Both the position numbers and the translations under genes were made by a program. The notes below the pieces were generated by a model. The model had not been told where the DNA came from. It made no database searches and worked only from the letters and a program-made list of their open reading frames with translations. 64,000 nt of DNA from Phlebopus portentosus (taxonomy: Eukaryota > Basidiomycota > Agaricomycetes > Boletales > Boletinellaceae): the NCBI GenBank assembly GCA_037892935.1, contig JAYXKI010000013.1, positions 496,001-560,000 on the forward strand. The letters run 5' to 3'. Below, one piece after another: positions 12,064 through 23,611 of this stretch (positions are counted from its first letter, which is position 1; each line of letters starts with the position of its first letter).

Positions 12064-12211
12064 GGGTCCCAAAAGTCTTCGGCCCCCCACCCCCCCCAAT
12101 TAATATGGGAAGTATTTGGCTTTATTTCTATGAAAATGTGAAGTGGGATGACTAACGAACATCGATCAGTTACCAAAAACAGGGGGGCCGAAGACTTTTG
12201 GGAACCACCTG
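12064..12211. mobile_element. MITE-like short inverted-repeat element
   Basis: A perfect 22-base inverted repeat, arms at 12067-12088 and 12182-12203 (TCCCAAAAGTCTTCGGCCCC at the outer end), brackets about 93 bases. The internal part begins with a C-rich run and has no coding potential. The outer flank on the right reads AACCACCTGTA and on the left CTTGGG, so arm similarity weakens toward the ends and no clear target duplication can be fixed; TA is possible on the right. Size and structure fit a non-autonomous DNA-transposon miniature element. It sits about 17 bases beyond the glucosidase II stop codon, so it is probably transcribed in that gene's 3' UTR and could fold as a hairpin. Confidence 0.65.
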
Positions 12212-12227
12212 TATCTCCGCTACTCGG

Positions 12228-15200
12228 TTATTCTATGACAATATCCCAGTCCTCAACAACACCAACACCAGGATTCTTCACAACAAGGATACTCGCTTTC
12301 CCTTCCTTCTTGCCTTTACCCTTTTTATCAATCGCACCAACACCGCCCTCGAACTCCCATTGCAAAGTCCTTCCATCGGAAGTATTCACGCTCCCTGGTT
12401 TCGTCTCGAGACCAAGCACAATGATCCGCTCGATTTTGACTCGCTGCATTGACTGCGCGAAGGCATTTGAAGGAGTGTAGGGGGTGATAGATAAATCTAC
12501 CCCGTCGACTGTCTTGTCCAGGTTCGCTTGGACGAGGTCCTTACTCCTTATTCTCAACCCTTTTCCTAAGTCTTTCTTACTGTCGCCCGAAGGAGAAGCT
12601 TCAAATTGCCTCCAGGCGACCTCGCCCCTTTCATGTGCGTACCCATCCCCATCGTCTAGGTACAGCTCGCCGGTAGCTCTACCTTCCTTATTGAGTGCAA
12701 TTCGCAAGGTGAACGGGTCATTTCGCATGAGGGTAGATGCGCGTCGTGGACGCTCCCGGGTCGGTACAATCGAGCCACCACGAACGAAGAGGAAGTTGAT
12801 CCAGCTCGGCTTGAACAGTGACCTCGCGCTGACCGCCCCGAATGATGGCGTTCGTGAAGAAGTCATAGTATGGCTTATCCATCTTTAGCAAATGCAAGTC
12901 CTTCGAAGGAACGTTACACACCTGGTTATCGGAGAAGTAAACAGTCGTTTCCGTAACTCCTTTCCTGGTCACGGGTTTGACAAGCAGGCCCGAGGAGCCT
13001 ACGTAGAACTGGTCATCCAATGATGCGCCCTTCTCATCATGCGGGAACATGAAGAACTGCGGCCTACCCTCATCATTCAAGGGAGAATGGACCGTTCTCG
13101 TCAGTATAATCATATGCCTATGCAATGAAGAAGGATACAAAACTTACCGCAAAACGGGTACACCAGTCACGCTCGTTTCCCTGAAAGCTGTGTACCAAAC
13201 AGGCAATAATTTGTACCTCAGCCGCAGAACATCCTTAATGATACTCTTATAAGGTTCGTCAAGAACATACGGTTCTCGTCGCTTCGTGTCGATATGAGCG
13301 TGGGCGCGGAAGAACGGGAAGAATGCACCCAGTTGGTACCAGCGAACAAGCATCTCCGGTTCCGGATTTCCGAAGAAACCGCCCACATCCGCTGCATAAG
13401 CGTCATGCAAAGTGTTCATTACAAGAAAAGGGGCCAACTCACCACCGGCAAAACTCAACCCGCCAAGTCCATTCGCGAGAACCATCTTAAGTCCAACCTC
13501 CATATGCTCCCACGTACCCAGGTTATCGCCAGTCCACATTGCACCAAAGCGTTGCGATCCGGAGAAGAACGACCGCGTGAGGACGAATGGTCGTTTGGGC
13601 GGATCGGATCGCTCGTATAGAGCTTGCCAAGTTTGATTGATCTACACAGACGGACATTACGAGTTAGCTATGGTAGTAGCACAAAGGAAAAAAGAGCACT
13701 TGCGAGAAGCATTCCGTTGATGTTGTGCACATCTCTGTGTTCCCAGCCTCCGTAGTGTACGCCGTCCTTTTGCATTGTGATCTCAGGTCCGTTGAATATG
13801 GAGGGCTACCCAAACGTCAGTCATCAAACAAGCTCCAATGGTGCGACGGAAAATAATATACCTCGTTCATATCATTCCAAATTCCTACAGTGTCTGTACT
13901 CTCAATCCATCGGAAGCCGCTCTCCTCTCCATCTTTCGGTGGAGTGGTCTTGAACAGTCTCTTCCACCAACTCCAGCTCTTTGGATGGAAGAAGTCAACC
14001 CAAGCAGAGCTTCCTGACCAGCACCAGCCTTCGTAGTCCGTCGTGCCATCGGACTTCTTGATCAGTATATCAAGATCCTGAGCTTCGGAATACACTGGAT
14101 ACGAAGAGGTTCGTTTGAGGTGTGGGTCGACGATGATTACCATCTTCGGACCAATATGTGAGTGATAAGGAAAAAATATGACGAGTATAAACGTACCTTC
14201 CTCCCAACGGCTTCCACATCCTTGATCATGTCCACAGGGTCAGGAAACAATTTCTTATCCCATATGAAATATTTATGCTCCTCGGCATAGTCAATATCCA
14301 ACCAGAGCACGTCAACCGGAATATCCTCCGCATCAAACCTTTTCTGGACATTCCTCACATCCTCCGAACTCACATAGTTCCATCTACATTGATGGTAACC
14401 AAGAGCCCAGTGAGCGGGAAGTACGGGGGTTCCAGTGAGGCGAGCATATTGTGCTGCGACGTCTGCGGGTGTAGGACCAGGGAGAAGAAACATGTCGAGG
14501 ATTCCGGATTCACTGATCCAGTGGGTATTAGACGATCCTTCCCGAGGGTGCGAGACGTCAATCCAAGTTTCCGAAGCAACAACATGGAAAACACCGACGG
14601 TCGAGCCAGAAGAGGAATGCGCGTAGAGGAGAGGGATGGATCCGTAAACTGACATAGGACTATCAGCAAGATATTCGAAGACGTCGGCGTTCATCAATCT
14701 GTATGGCTCTTCGAATCTCGGCGAGTCACCAGTGGTCGTTGGAAGGTCAAGCAAAGTAGCATGTTGAGGGATGCCATAAAGATGGCCATGGCGAGGGAAA
14801 GAGATATCGATAGATAGAGATTCTGGCCCTATTGAACTATAAGCAATTTCATGGACACAGTAAAATCATACTAGACAGACCTTTAGGCTTGGAGTCTGTC
14901 CATGACTTCCAAGTCTCCTCCCACCAGCCATCTTCTTCTCCTTCAAACCATGCAGCGGGGTTTTCGTGAGGTGTCTGGAGCAGCTCCTGTCGCTGCCCAT
15001 CATCCTCACCTTGTGGTGTCTCGACAGCCTTTTTATCATCCTTGCTTCTAAAATGCTCCATGTGCAGTAGTCCATCGCCATTAAGCACGATCTCCTCCTT
15101 CCCACCTCTTAGAAGCGATACTTTCAAAGGCGAGAGTTGTACTATGACTTCGTTATCCCCATATGTAACTCGAGCATCTTTCTTGCCCAGTGTCCATTTT

Positions 15201-15583
15201 ACTTCGTTGCTCACTCTCGGTTGAGCAATGAGAGCCCAAGACGCCGCTTCGTCGTAACGTTTTCTTAATCCGTCTACTTCGTCCATCCGTGCGCGCACGA
15301 CTCCATCTTGTAGAACGTGAAGTTCAATCTTGAACTTGATATCCGGGTAAATGGAAGACTTGACCGCAGCTGAGAATGATGCTTCTTCAGGACTGATATA
15401 TACGGTGGACGGGTCGATAGAGTACGGGGACTTCCATGAAGAACCGGCTTCGTGAGCGCGTGCAGAGAGTGCACGACCGCGTCTGCAGAAGGCCGCTTGA
15501 GAGCAAGTCTTCCAGTCACCTGTCTTTAGGGCGAACAGGGAAGGCAGAAAGCTTAATAGAACAGCTAATTGCAGCACCTTCAT
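12228..15583 (-). CDS. ROT2: Glucosidase II alpha subunit (GH31)
   Basis: ER-lumen glycosidase that trims the two inner glucose residues of N-glycans during calnexin-cycle quality control. It starts with a signal peptide ([18 protein letters not shown]), then the family's [14 protein letters not shown] block. GH31 core motifs follow: [30 protein letters not shown] with the nucleophile Asp, WTGDN with the acid/base Asp, ADVGGFFG and [15 protein letters not shown]. At least seven introns are visible, one (GTGAGT..TGCAG) removing an insertion between FAG and the DVGGFF motif. Near 12785-12800 the frame breaks between [10 protein letters not shown] and [15 protein letters not shown]; both sides are well conserved, so an assembly indel is more likely than loss. 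The C-terminal domain ends [10 protein letters not shown]. Start shares a 357-base divergent promoter with the ABC gene. Confidence 0.9.
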
Positions 15584-15940
15584 TGTCTACGTGGCCTTAT
15601 ATGCCCTAGAGACAGTACTGCGACGCCAAGAGCTCAAGGAAGCTTCCACAAAGCTGAAGCTGGAAAAAGTAAAGTTTGGTTGAGGGTCAAATTCGAGACG
15701 CGTAGAGGCAGGTAAAATAAATGTAGTAAAGGCTTCGACACGTGTACGTGGCAGGCCAAGCAGAGGATCGACGATCAATATTGTGATCGACACAGTGATT
15801 TTATTTTACTTTGAATTTGGCGCATTTCTCGCACTTGAAAGTCGGCTTCTACAGTGCGTTACCTATGCTCTGTCCTATGATGACAGTGACTAATTTTCGA
15901 CCCAAGTCTTGGAAAGAACCCATGCTCTTGAAGAGACTCC
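15584..15940. promoter_or_regulatory. Divergent promoter, glucosidase II / ABC ATPase
   Basis: 357 bases separate the two start codons on opposite strands, so both promoters must lie here. No single motif stands out. Confidence 0.45.
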
Positions 15941-17967
15941 ATGTTCTCGATCTCACCATCTCGTGCCAGGATAATTACCCGCAAGACCAGTTTTTGTCTA
16001 ATCTATAGAACTAGACTAGCATTTCCGCTGCAATTTGGTGTACTCGTGTCACGGTTTTACTCGGACCAACCCTCTTCAAATCCGGAACTTAGTAGAGACG
16101 GTGACACTATCATCCATATTCCCCGCGCCAACGTATATCGATTCGGACAAGCGAACACAAACCAACCAGTGTTTAGGGACCTCGAATGGACCGTAAGAGA
16201 TGGCGAGAGCTGGGCTGTTGTTGGTCCCGCGGGGAGCGAAAAGTCCGATCTCTTGAGCGTGCGTATACCATCCGTTTTATCCAATTAATCATCGATTAAC
16301 AGTCTATTCCCTTGCGCAGATGCTTATGGGCCACATGCGTCTCTCCCCATCGCCATCTAGGGGTATCTATCCTTTTCTCCCTGTACTCAATCCTCCCCGA
16401 GATATGTACGAAGCAATTTCTTTCGTTTCCTTCACATCTCGTCCATCCTTCTCTGCCTCTTTCTCAGCACCATCTCCTTCGTCATCAGGCGGGTTCTTCG
16501 ACTATACAGCGCGCTACGGTGCGATGCGTGATGAACTGAGGCAAACGCTGCGCGAGACGTTATTCTCTCAGTCCAGCCTCAGTCCTAGAGGAAGTCAAGA
16601 GAATGACAGACAAATGAAGTTGTTAGATGAAGTTATTAGGAGACTCGATCTGGAAGACTTGATGGAGCTTCCGTTTGTCGTGCTCAGTAATGGGCAGACT
16701 CGTCGTGCGAGAATCGCAAGGGCCTTGCTTGGCAGCCCAGAACTGCTTCTGCTTGATGAGCCTCTAAGCGAGTATCGTATTTCAACTCATTTTAGTTACA
16801 GGATAAACATCGGTACTAATTCAAATATTGGCTGATTCCTGCAGCTGGGTTGGATCCATCTCACAGAGCACAGCTAACCTCCTTGCTTCACGATCTCCAT
16901 GTTTCGCGCAAACCTCGTATTCTGATGTCACTACGCCCTCAAGATCCGTTGCCAGAATGGATCACACATGTTGCTCTCGTGGATGGGCAGTCTGTCCGTA
17001 CGGAGATACGTTCGCAAAACTTCATGCCCTTCCCCGTTTCAGATTCCGAAACTCCGGGCACCAGCGATATGCATGTTAAGAGGAAGGATAACATGGAGAG
17101 GGAAAGAAAAGAACTGGTAGCAATGAAGAACGTGAACGTCAAGTATCACGATCGGCACGTACGTCTGAGGATCATGTAATAATAATGGGAAGCTGAAGTT
17201 ATGGTCTCTGTTTCCTCCTTTTAGGTCCTGAAGAATATCAATTGGACGATTCGCGCAGGAGAGAAATGGCACCTGCAAGGACCAAATGGTATGTTCGCTC
17301 CTCTCAGATGTTCCGCAACGCCCTATTCATTCATGTTCTTGACACCCAGGTTCAGGAAAGACAACCCTCCTCTCTCTCCTCACTGGCACACACCCGCAAT
17401 CCTATACCCAACGCCCTCCTCATCAGTCCTCCAACTGTTTTCCCTCCCTCGGCGTCTCCAGCCGACCATCGCACTTCAAAAACTCATCGGACACGTCAGC
17501 CCTGAGATCTTCAATGCTTTCCCGAGAAGAGGAGGGGAAGGAGGCATGACTGTGAGCGAAGTCATCGGCACGGGTTTTGAAGGTGTGTTTTCGTATCGGA
17601 AGTTGAGCGAGGAGCAGGAAAGAAGAGTAGAGGAAATCATCACCGCGCTTGGGCCTTCTTTTTCTCTGGATCCGATTTGACATGGCACGAACTTGCTTCG
17701 ACGAAATTTGTAGCACTGTCGCCAGGTCAGCAGTCTCTCACACTCTTTCTCCGTGCGATCGTCTCGAGCCCACGGCTCCTGATCCTTGACGAGCCCTTTG
17801 CGGGTATGGATTCTCGGATGATTAGTGGTGTCAAGCGCTATTTGCGAGAGGAGTTGGATGATGACATGAGTGTGGTTTTCGTTAGCCATTGGGAGGACGA
17901 ATTACCTTGGGATACTGAAGACGTGAAGAGAATTAGGCTAGTCGATGGAGAAGCTATTATATGCTAG
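15941..17967 (+). CDS. Mitochondrial tandem ABC ATPase (YDR061W/ModF-like)
   Basis: Soluble protein with two ABC ATPase domains and no membrane helices, like yeast YDR061W and bacterial ModF. The N-terminus (MFSISPSRARIITRK..., Arg/Ser-rich, no acidic residues for about 45 positions) looks like a mitochondrial presequence. Domain 1: VFRDLEWTVRDGESWAVVGPAGSEKSDLLS, a Walker A with Glu replacing the second-last Gly, then LSNGQTRRARIARAL and LLLLDEPLS. Domain 2: [33 protein letters not shown] with an intact Walker A, then LSPGQQSL, LLILDEPFAGMD and a switch His in VSHWEDE. Frame breaks occur near 17395-17440 and 17665-17685, and the exon end near 16770 lacks a GT donor in phase. Flanking protein is conserved, so consensus errors are likely, though a decaying gene cannot be excluded. 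The substrate is unknown. Confidence 0.78.
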
Positions 17968-18156
17968 CTAGGTATTATGATTTTCGGGTTTCATCGTAGA
18001 TTGCAGGATTGGATTAGACCTTCGTAGTGTATTTGAAGAAATCAATAATGCCATAAAATCTGACAAGAACGATGGTACACGGTTCTACTGTGTTACGTCT
18101 GGCAAACAGGATGAAAGGAGAAGGCGAGCAGACACTACTATGATGATGTGGCATGA

Positions 18157-19864
18157 TCAACGACATCGACTACCAAGGCAAGGCAAGGAAAATCGATAAA
18201 TTCGCTGCTGGGTCAAAAAGAAGCATGGAGGTGGTACTTTGATAGCAATGTTTCTGCTGCAATGCTTGCTTTGGCTTCGTGTTACCAGGCACTCGCAATG
18301 CTCAACACCATCCACCTTTCCTACCCTGCGACCTTCCACCTCTTCCTTGTCCACGAGTCCATCCCTTCCCTCTTCCCCTCCCCTGTCCTTTGCCTTCACC
18401 ACCTCCCATCCATCATTCCCATTTCCATTTGTTGACTCTTGCCTCTGCTTTTGCCTCAGCGCAGCTTGTGCCTCCCTCTTCTTCTTCTTCACCATCTCAT
18501 CCATAATTTTGCATATCCCTGCGCGACATGCCACTTTGTGTTCGGGACATATCGGTTTATCCCAGTCGACAGGGCGAGTAGGTAGTTCAGTCCAGTAATC
18601 GCCTTCTTGCGGCCGTCCCAATTCACCACTGCTCTCTTTATCTCTATTGCTCATCCGTTTCTCGTAGTCATTGATTGCTGCTGCCTCAAGTCCTGAGGTG
18701 ATGATATCCACCTTTATTGAAGAGTCATAAGGCGTTACAAGAGATGACGTCGGCTCAAAATCCCATTCTGAGCTCGCTTGAGGGGAGTCCTCTGAAAGAC
18801 CTGGACGGCTTAGCCCTGGAGGCGGAGAGATAATTTTGTTTACGCTGTGTCCGTCTGTGCCGGGATCAATGGGCGAGGCAACGGAGCTCGAACTTGTGGA
18901 TGAGGTCTTTGACGTCGTTTGAGGCACTGACATCAAGCGAATCAAATGAACAAAATTAATAGAGTACAAAGGGACCGCTATAACATACGCTCGACCGCAG
19001 GTCTGTGCACAGTACCTGCAGATAGCATGCTTGCCCATGACATGCCAGATTGCTTAGTAGGAGAGGGAGCAACGATAGATTGTTGGCCTGCTTCCTTTAT
19101 GTTCACGTACTTGTCAGAACCTGGCACTGGAAGAAATGGCCATCATCAGAGCCATAAGATTTACTATTCTTGAGATTAGCATACCAATAGATGGCTTATT
19201 GCTAGGCCTTGGCCTCGGAAATACACCAGTCGGGAGCGGGCGGCAGAGACCGTAGTCGGTTTGCGTTTCTGGAGGTACCCCACAGAAGCCAGCTCGAGGA
19301 TAGGGGTCGGTAACAAATGGTCTGGAAAGCGAAGGCATCAGGGCAATTCAGTATGCCCAAGGCAATTTATCCGATTCTTACCCATTAATCGGATCGTAGT
19401 TCTTAAACCAGGAGTTCCAGACATCAATCCGCCTCCAGCCGTATTTCTGCACTTCACGGCCTGTGCTAAACCTGCAATAATAAATGCGGCTCTCCATCTT
19501 TGCCTGGTCGGGATCTGGTCTTCTCAGGAACTCGCGCCACTTGTGCGCACCGAGCAGAGCGTTGAGTCGCGGACAGCCCTTCATAACCTCGATGATCACC
19601 ATATTGGGCGCCTATCAAAAACCAAATAGTACCAAAGTGTCAGTCGCCCGTTCCAATCGATCCTGCACTGCCAAAGTGGAAACCTACAGAAGGTTTATAG
19701 TAAATAGCAACCAGGTAATCCTTCGCGATGCACGATGCAATCCAATGTGCAAGCTCGACCCGTTCAGTTTCAATGGTCATGTTCGCATGCAAGGGGTATG
19801 GGTAATTGATGATCAAGAACTTGGAATCATCCTCCAAAGGAGGCGTTGGCTCGCGTTTCGGCAT
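18157..19864 (-). CDS. Conserved basidiomycete protein of unknown function
   Basis: Not assigned to a named family. Exons read MPKREPTPPLEDDSKFLIIN..., then MVIIEVMKGCPRLNALLGAHKWREFLRR and a Trp/Tyr-rich block (YGWRRIDVWNSWFKNYDP), then RPFVTDPYPRAGFCGVPPE..CRPLP, a Ser/Pro-rich linker, and a C-terminal segment with WTELPTRPVDWDKPICPEHKVACRAGICK. The spaced Cys/His pattern CPEHxVxCRxGICK looks like a small metal-binding or disulfide motif. It is followed by a Lys/Glu-rich basic helix (VKKKKREAQAALRQKQ) and a charged low-complexity stretch. No signal peptide or membrane helix. Composition suggests a nuclear or nucleic-acid-associated protein, which is inference. Start taken at the ATG at 19864. 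Confidence 0.6.
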
Positions 19865-20364
19865 TTTTGTTCTCGTGAGACTTGGTCCAGTTTCTGCTAT
19901 TTATTTCGCTGCCGTGACGCCTACGGAATCAAGACGCGGATGCCACGGAAGCAAACTGGAAGCGCGTCTCGCCGTGCGTCCAGACAAAGGCAGTGAACTT
20001 CAAATTATATGAAAGATAAAATCAGTTCTTAGTAGGGCATACGGGCGTTCCACCAAAAAGGTCGAGGTGGTGGTGGCGAAAGACCAAGATGCACCTCACA
20101 CTAGCCGCGAACAACTGAGGCCGTTCACTCGAAATGGAGGGCGCGGCGCCGATCCCGTGCGAATCTCGACTGAGCCTACTGAATACAGATGGAAACGCAA
20201 TATAAATAAAGGGATCTTTTTACATCCATCCATGACATGGCGTAGATAAACAAAAGCCAGCATAGTCGAGTAGCATAAGTACATAAACTTCAGCACAAAA
20301 GGCCGCAAAATGAAGGTTCACATAAAACTAACAGCATAGAATCTTCTTCGCCTTATCATCGACC
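19865..20364. other. Intergenic
   Basis: Promoter of the unknown protein and 3' flank of the next minus-strand gene. Nothing else recognised. Confidence 0.4.
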
Positions 20365-21695
20365 TCACAGGAAATATGACCGACCAAGCTCAGAAAGACG
20401 ATACGGAGGATACCTCGCTGGAAATGTATGCCACGGGACATTTATTATCTCTTTCTCCTTCGTAACGTTCTTCAGCAGAACGTCCCTCCTGAGCTTTCTA
20501 TATTTGCGCCTCCTGTACTCAAAGAATAGCATTATTCCCACCGTAGCGAGTATCGCGCCAGCGGGATCCACCATGCACGCGCACAATTTTAAGGGGTAAC
20601 CGGAGGAGAGATATATCGAACCAGAAATTGATGAGAGAACGATACCCAGGACTACGACGACGTAGCATGCGACGCGAGTGTAGTAGTATAGCTTTGAGTT
20701 TCGCAGCCATTCCCGGAAGGCTCGCCGATGCATACAGTAGATATCTTCGTACTCTGAGTGTTACGAGTGTATGAGTTGGATGCGGAGTGAATCAACAAAA
20801 AATGACGGACCAACGGCATTGACACAATCGAACTCTTGTGTCAGCTCGTGCAGCATAAACCGCGAGATAACATCCCCCTGTGCCACGCGATGGACCTCGT
20901 ATCTGCCGGGAATTAGCAGCTGTGTTGATTGCGAGCAGTCAGCCAAGCGGCTCGGGCAATTGCGAGATGATATCCAAGCATACCTCTATTTCCTCGATAA
21001 AGAACTTCTCCCTGATCAAATCCACGCGCAAACTCCCATCTTCCTCAAGTGGGAGATACGCGGGTACGGATATGTGACGGTCATGCAAGTATTGCCCACA
21101 CCCGGTCCTCGCTTTCCTCGCGTTGATATGCCCAACACGAAAGCGGAGGCACACACCAACAAATCTGAAGCGCAATGCACATCTCATGTTCAGACCCTAG
21201 CGTATTCCAGAGGAAAGATATTTAAACTCACCCTTCATGCCTCCTGTCGTCGAACGGCTGCATGAGATCGTCCTTCTGCCGCTCAACCAGTAGGTCGTAT
21301 GGAAGCGGCTCCCAGACCTTGAAGATGCGCAATAACTTGCAAAAGTTGCGCCAGTTAACGTGTCCGTAGACTTCAGGAAACGTGCGTTTGAAAGATTGGT
21401 ATTCCTGTCCAATCGCGCGCGCAAAGCGAACCAGGCAGACGATACCATGCTCGACGTAGATATACGTCAAAGTAATGCCATAATGTATGGAGGCGCATGT
21501 GCCGACGACTAATCGCATCACCTCTTCTGATTTGACACGTATCAAGACATCTTGTGTAGAGCTGAAGATAGGCGTGATGCGAAATCCGGGATTGATGGTG
21601 ACATCTCCACTCCTGAGGCTACTGGAAATTCCGATGCCGGCGATAGCGACCAATCCGACCGTTGAAGCAGCTATTGAAAGCACGTTTCCATCCAT
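20365..21695 (-). CDS. Predicted multi-pass membrane protein, unknown
   Basis: Unrecognised, but a consistent model can be read. Exon 1 (21695 to about 21228) has an N-terminal hydrophobic helix (VLSIAASTVGLVAIAGIGI) and a second hydrophobic stretch around ITLTYIYVEHGIVCLV, ending DDRRHEG before GTGAGT. A middle exon carries LPLEEDGSLRVDLIREKFFIEEIE. Another exon carries EVHRVAQGDVISRFMLHELTQEFDCVNAV. A 57-base intron (GTCCGT..ACTCAG) would remove an in-frame TAA at 20761 and join to EYEDIYCMHRRAFREWLRNSK. The last exon has two strong helices (ACYVVVVLGIVLSSISGSIYL and GAILATVGIMLFF) and a basic tail. The ATG at 21695 is chosen although the frame stays open upstream. Exon borders are approximate. 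Confidence 0.5.
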
Positions 21696-22795
21696 ACGTG
21701 AGCCAATGCCCAGATAATCACCAATTGCACTTATGAGATTTGGTGCAGACGACGTTTGATTTGGTGCTGGGAGATCGGAAGGAGGTGAAAATGAGAATGA
21801 GAGACAAGCCAGAGATTCAGGTCAGTTCAGTTAAGCTAGCTCAATGTGGTGAAGGATCCGGTATTGCACTCATATTTGCTCGTTGAGTGACTGCAAGTTA
21901 AAAGGCGGCTTGTTTTACGCTGTAGGTAAGGCAGAGTCCCCGACCCCGAACAGTCGAGTAAATAAAACAAGATCGCGACGAAGCTCAGGCCCTCATTATC
22001 CATAATGTCTAGCTCTGAGAATCCATAGTAATAGCCTTCTGTGCTATGGTACAAGGTCGTATGGCTCGAAGCATTTCTTGTTTGAAGGAAGAAGGTAACC
22101 ATTGATACGACACGGAGGCGAACGAAAATCAGCGATTACGTAAAAGGAGAGGTGTTTGGTTCGGCTTTATTTAGTAAATTACCATATGTGAATTTATATT
22201 GATTACGTACGCGACTTTCTCGAACCATTATTCAACTCTTTTCAACGAACGAGTTTGAGTTCCGAAGGCGTTGAACCCAAAATTACATCCAAAATCACGA
22301 AAACTTACTGGTGCGGGCACAGAAGCAAACCCTGCTCTGGTCTGGCGGGTAGGGCAACAAAGAGCATCAGATCTTGAATCGAAACCAAAGCTGCTGCTGG
22401 ACAAAGATATTCTCGACCCAATATTACTGCTGTTTGCGACATTGAATCTGGCAAATTCTCGTTAGATTCGTACTCGCCCCGACGTCAGCAGGCTTCCGTG
22501 TTTGCACTAACTCCGAGCATTTTACGCGATCGGTATCGAGACGGGATAAAAATAGCTATCGGCTTGATCATGATCGCCCTCTTCCGACGCAGTATTTAAT
22601 ACAATCACTGAATCAGCCTTGCCAGAGCCGAGGGTTATCAGCACAGTGTGAGCCTTCCTTCCTTGCATCATCATCTTGTTGCGCTGTGAGTTGAAGTCCA
22701 TCTCCTTCACTGATCGATATTGATTTCGACTCGCTTCCTTTCAGTTTGAAAGACCAAAAGCAGATCATAGTACTCTTCAATTTGACTTGAACGGA
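21696..22795. other. Intergenic, divergent promoter region
   Basis: Holds the promoters of the membrane protein (-) and the CipC-like gene (+). A minus-strand open frame at 22102-21836 has no recognisable features and is not called. Confidence 0.4.
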
Positions 22796-23611
22796 ATGGA
22801 CACGATCCTCGGGATGTTCGGCGGCGGAGAGGGGTTCACGCCCTTCTCAGAGTCGAGAGCGCAAGAGCATTATCGCGACTTGTACCTCTCAGACCAGCCT
22901 ACACATGAGGCGAACTGGACGCATGAAGGTGCGCAGCATCGGCACCTCGCCAAGTTATCTTGTAGTATAGCTGATGATGACTGTTTTGACTTGATGTGTA
23001 GCCATCGCGGCAGCAGCAGGTTTCGCAGCGATGCACGCGTACGAGGCGCATCTCCGAGCGACAGGCCAGCCCGTCTCGCACGGAAAGATGAAGGTCCTTT
23101 TCACTTTCAATCGACTTCACCCGCTCAAACTCAAAAACAACACAAACAGGAAATCCTCGCAGCGATCGGAGCAGCCGAGATTGACAAGCTCGCCGAGACA
23201 AGGGGGCTCGACTGGGTCGACCGGCACCGCGCGAAGAAGCTCGCTGAGCAGCAAGCACACGCACTCGCCGCTGAGCGGTATGGGGAGTACAACACCGGAT
23301 GGGAATACGCTTCGGCCCAGCAGGGCCCAGCGAGGGAGTATGATTTCTACGGAGGGGCGCCGTGGGGTTCGCAGGGGTGTCCGAATTATGGGTGGTATGA
23401 CCAGCGGTATGGCGCACCGGGCGGGTATGCGGAAGGTGGAGGATACGGAGGAGGATACGGAGGAGGATACGGAGGAGGAGGATATGAAGGAGGACCAGGT
23501 TACGGAGGCGGTGGCTATGCAGGCGGCTATCCTCCTGCCGGTGGCTACCCTCAGGAGCAGCAAGGCTATGGCGGAGGAGGATACGCACAGGAATATTACA
23601 GAGGATACTAA
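22796..23611 (+). CDS. CipC-like protein (DUF3759) with Gly/Tyr-rich tail
   Basis: 228 residues from three exons (22796-22928, 23002-23093, 23150-23611), all in phase. The CipC core is AIAAAAGFAAMHAYEAHLR..GQPVSHGKMK then EILAAIGAAEIDKLAETRGLDWVDRHRAKKLAEQQA, close to the family consensus. Past residue 125 the protein becomes low complexity: first a Tyr/Trp-rich part, then GGGY/GGYGGG repeats ending AQEYYRGY. Such tails are common in prion-like or phase-separating and cell-wall-associated proteins; which applies here is unknown. The start is the ATG at 22796, giving MDTILGMFGGGEGF. Paralogue of the gene at 6187-6675 but with the added tail. No signal peptide. Confidence 0.85.
   Translation: MDTILGMFGGGEGFTPFSESRAQEHYRDLYLSDQPTHEANWTHEGAQHRHLAKLSCSIADDDCFDLMCSHRGSSRFRSDARVRGASPSDRPARLARKDEGPFHFQSTSPAQTQKQHKQEILAAIGAAEIDKLAETRGLDWVDRHRAKKLAEQQAHALAAERYGEYNTGWEYASAQQGPAREYDFYGGAPWGSQGCPNYGWYDQRYGAPGGYAEGGGYGGGYGGGYGGGGYEGGPGYGGGGYAGGYPPAGGYPQEQQGYGGGGYAQEYYRGY

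Noticed and set aside
20761..20763. In-frame TAA in the multi-pass membrane protein taken as a nonsense mutation
   Set aside because: A 57-base GTCCGT..ACTCAG intron removes it and keeps the frame, so the gene can be intact.
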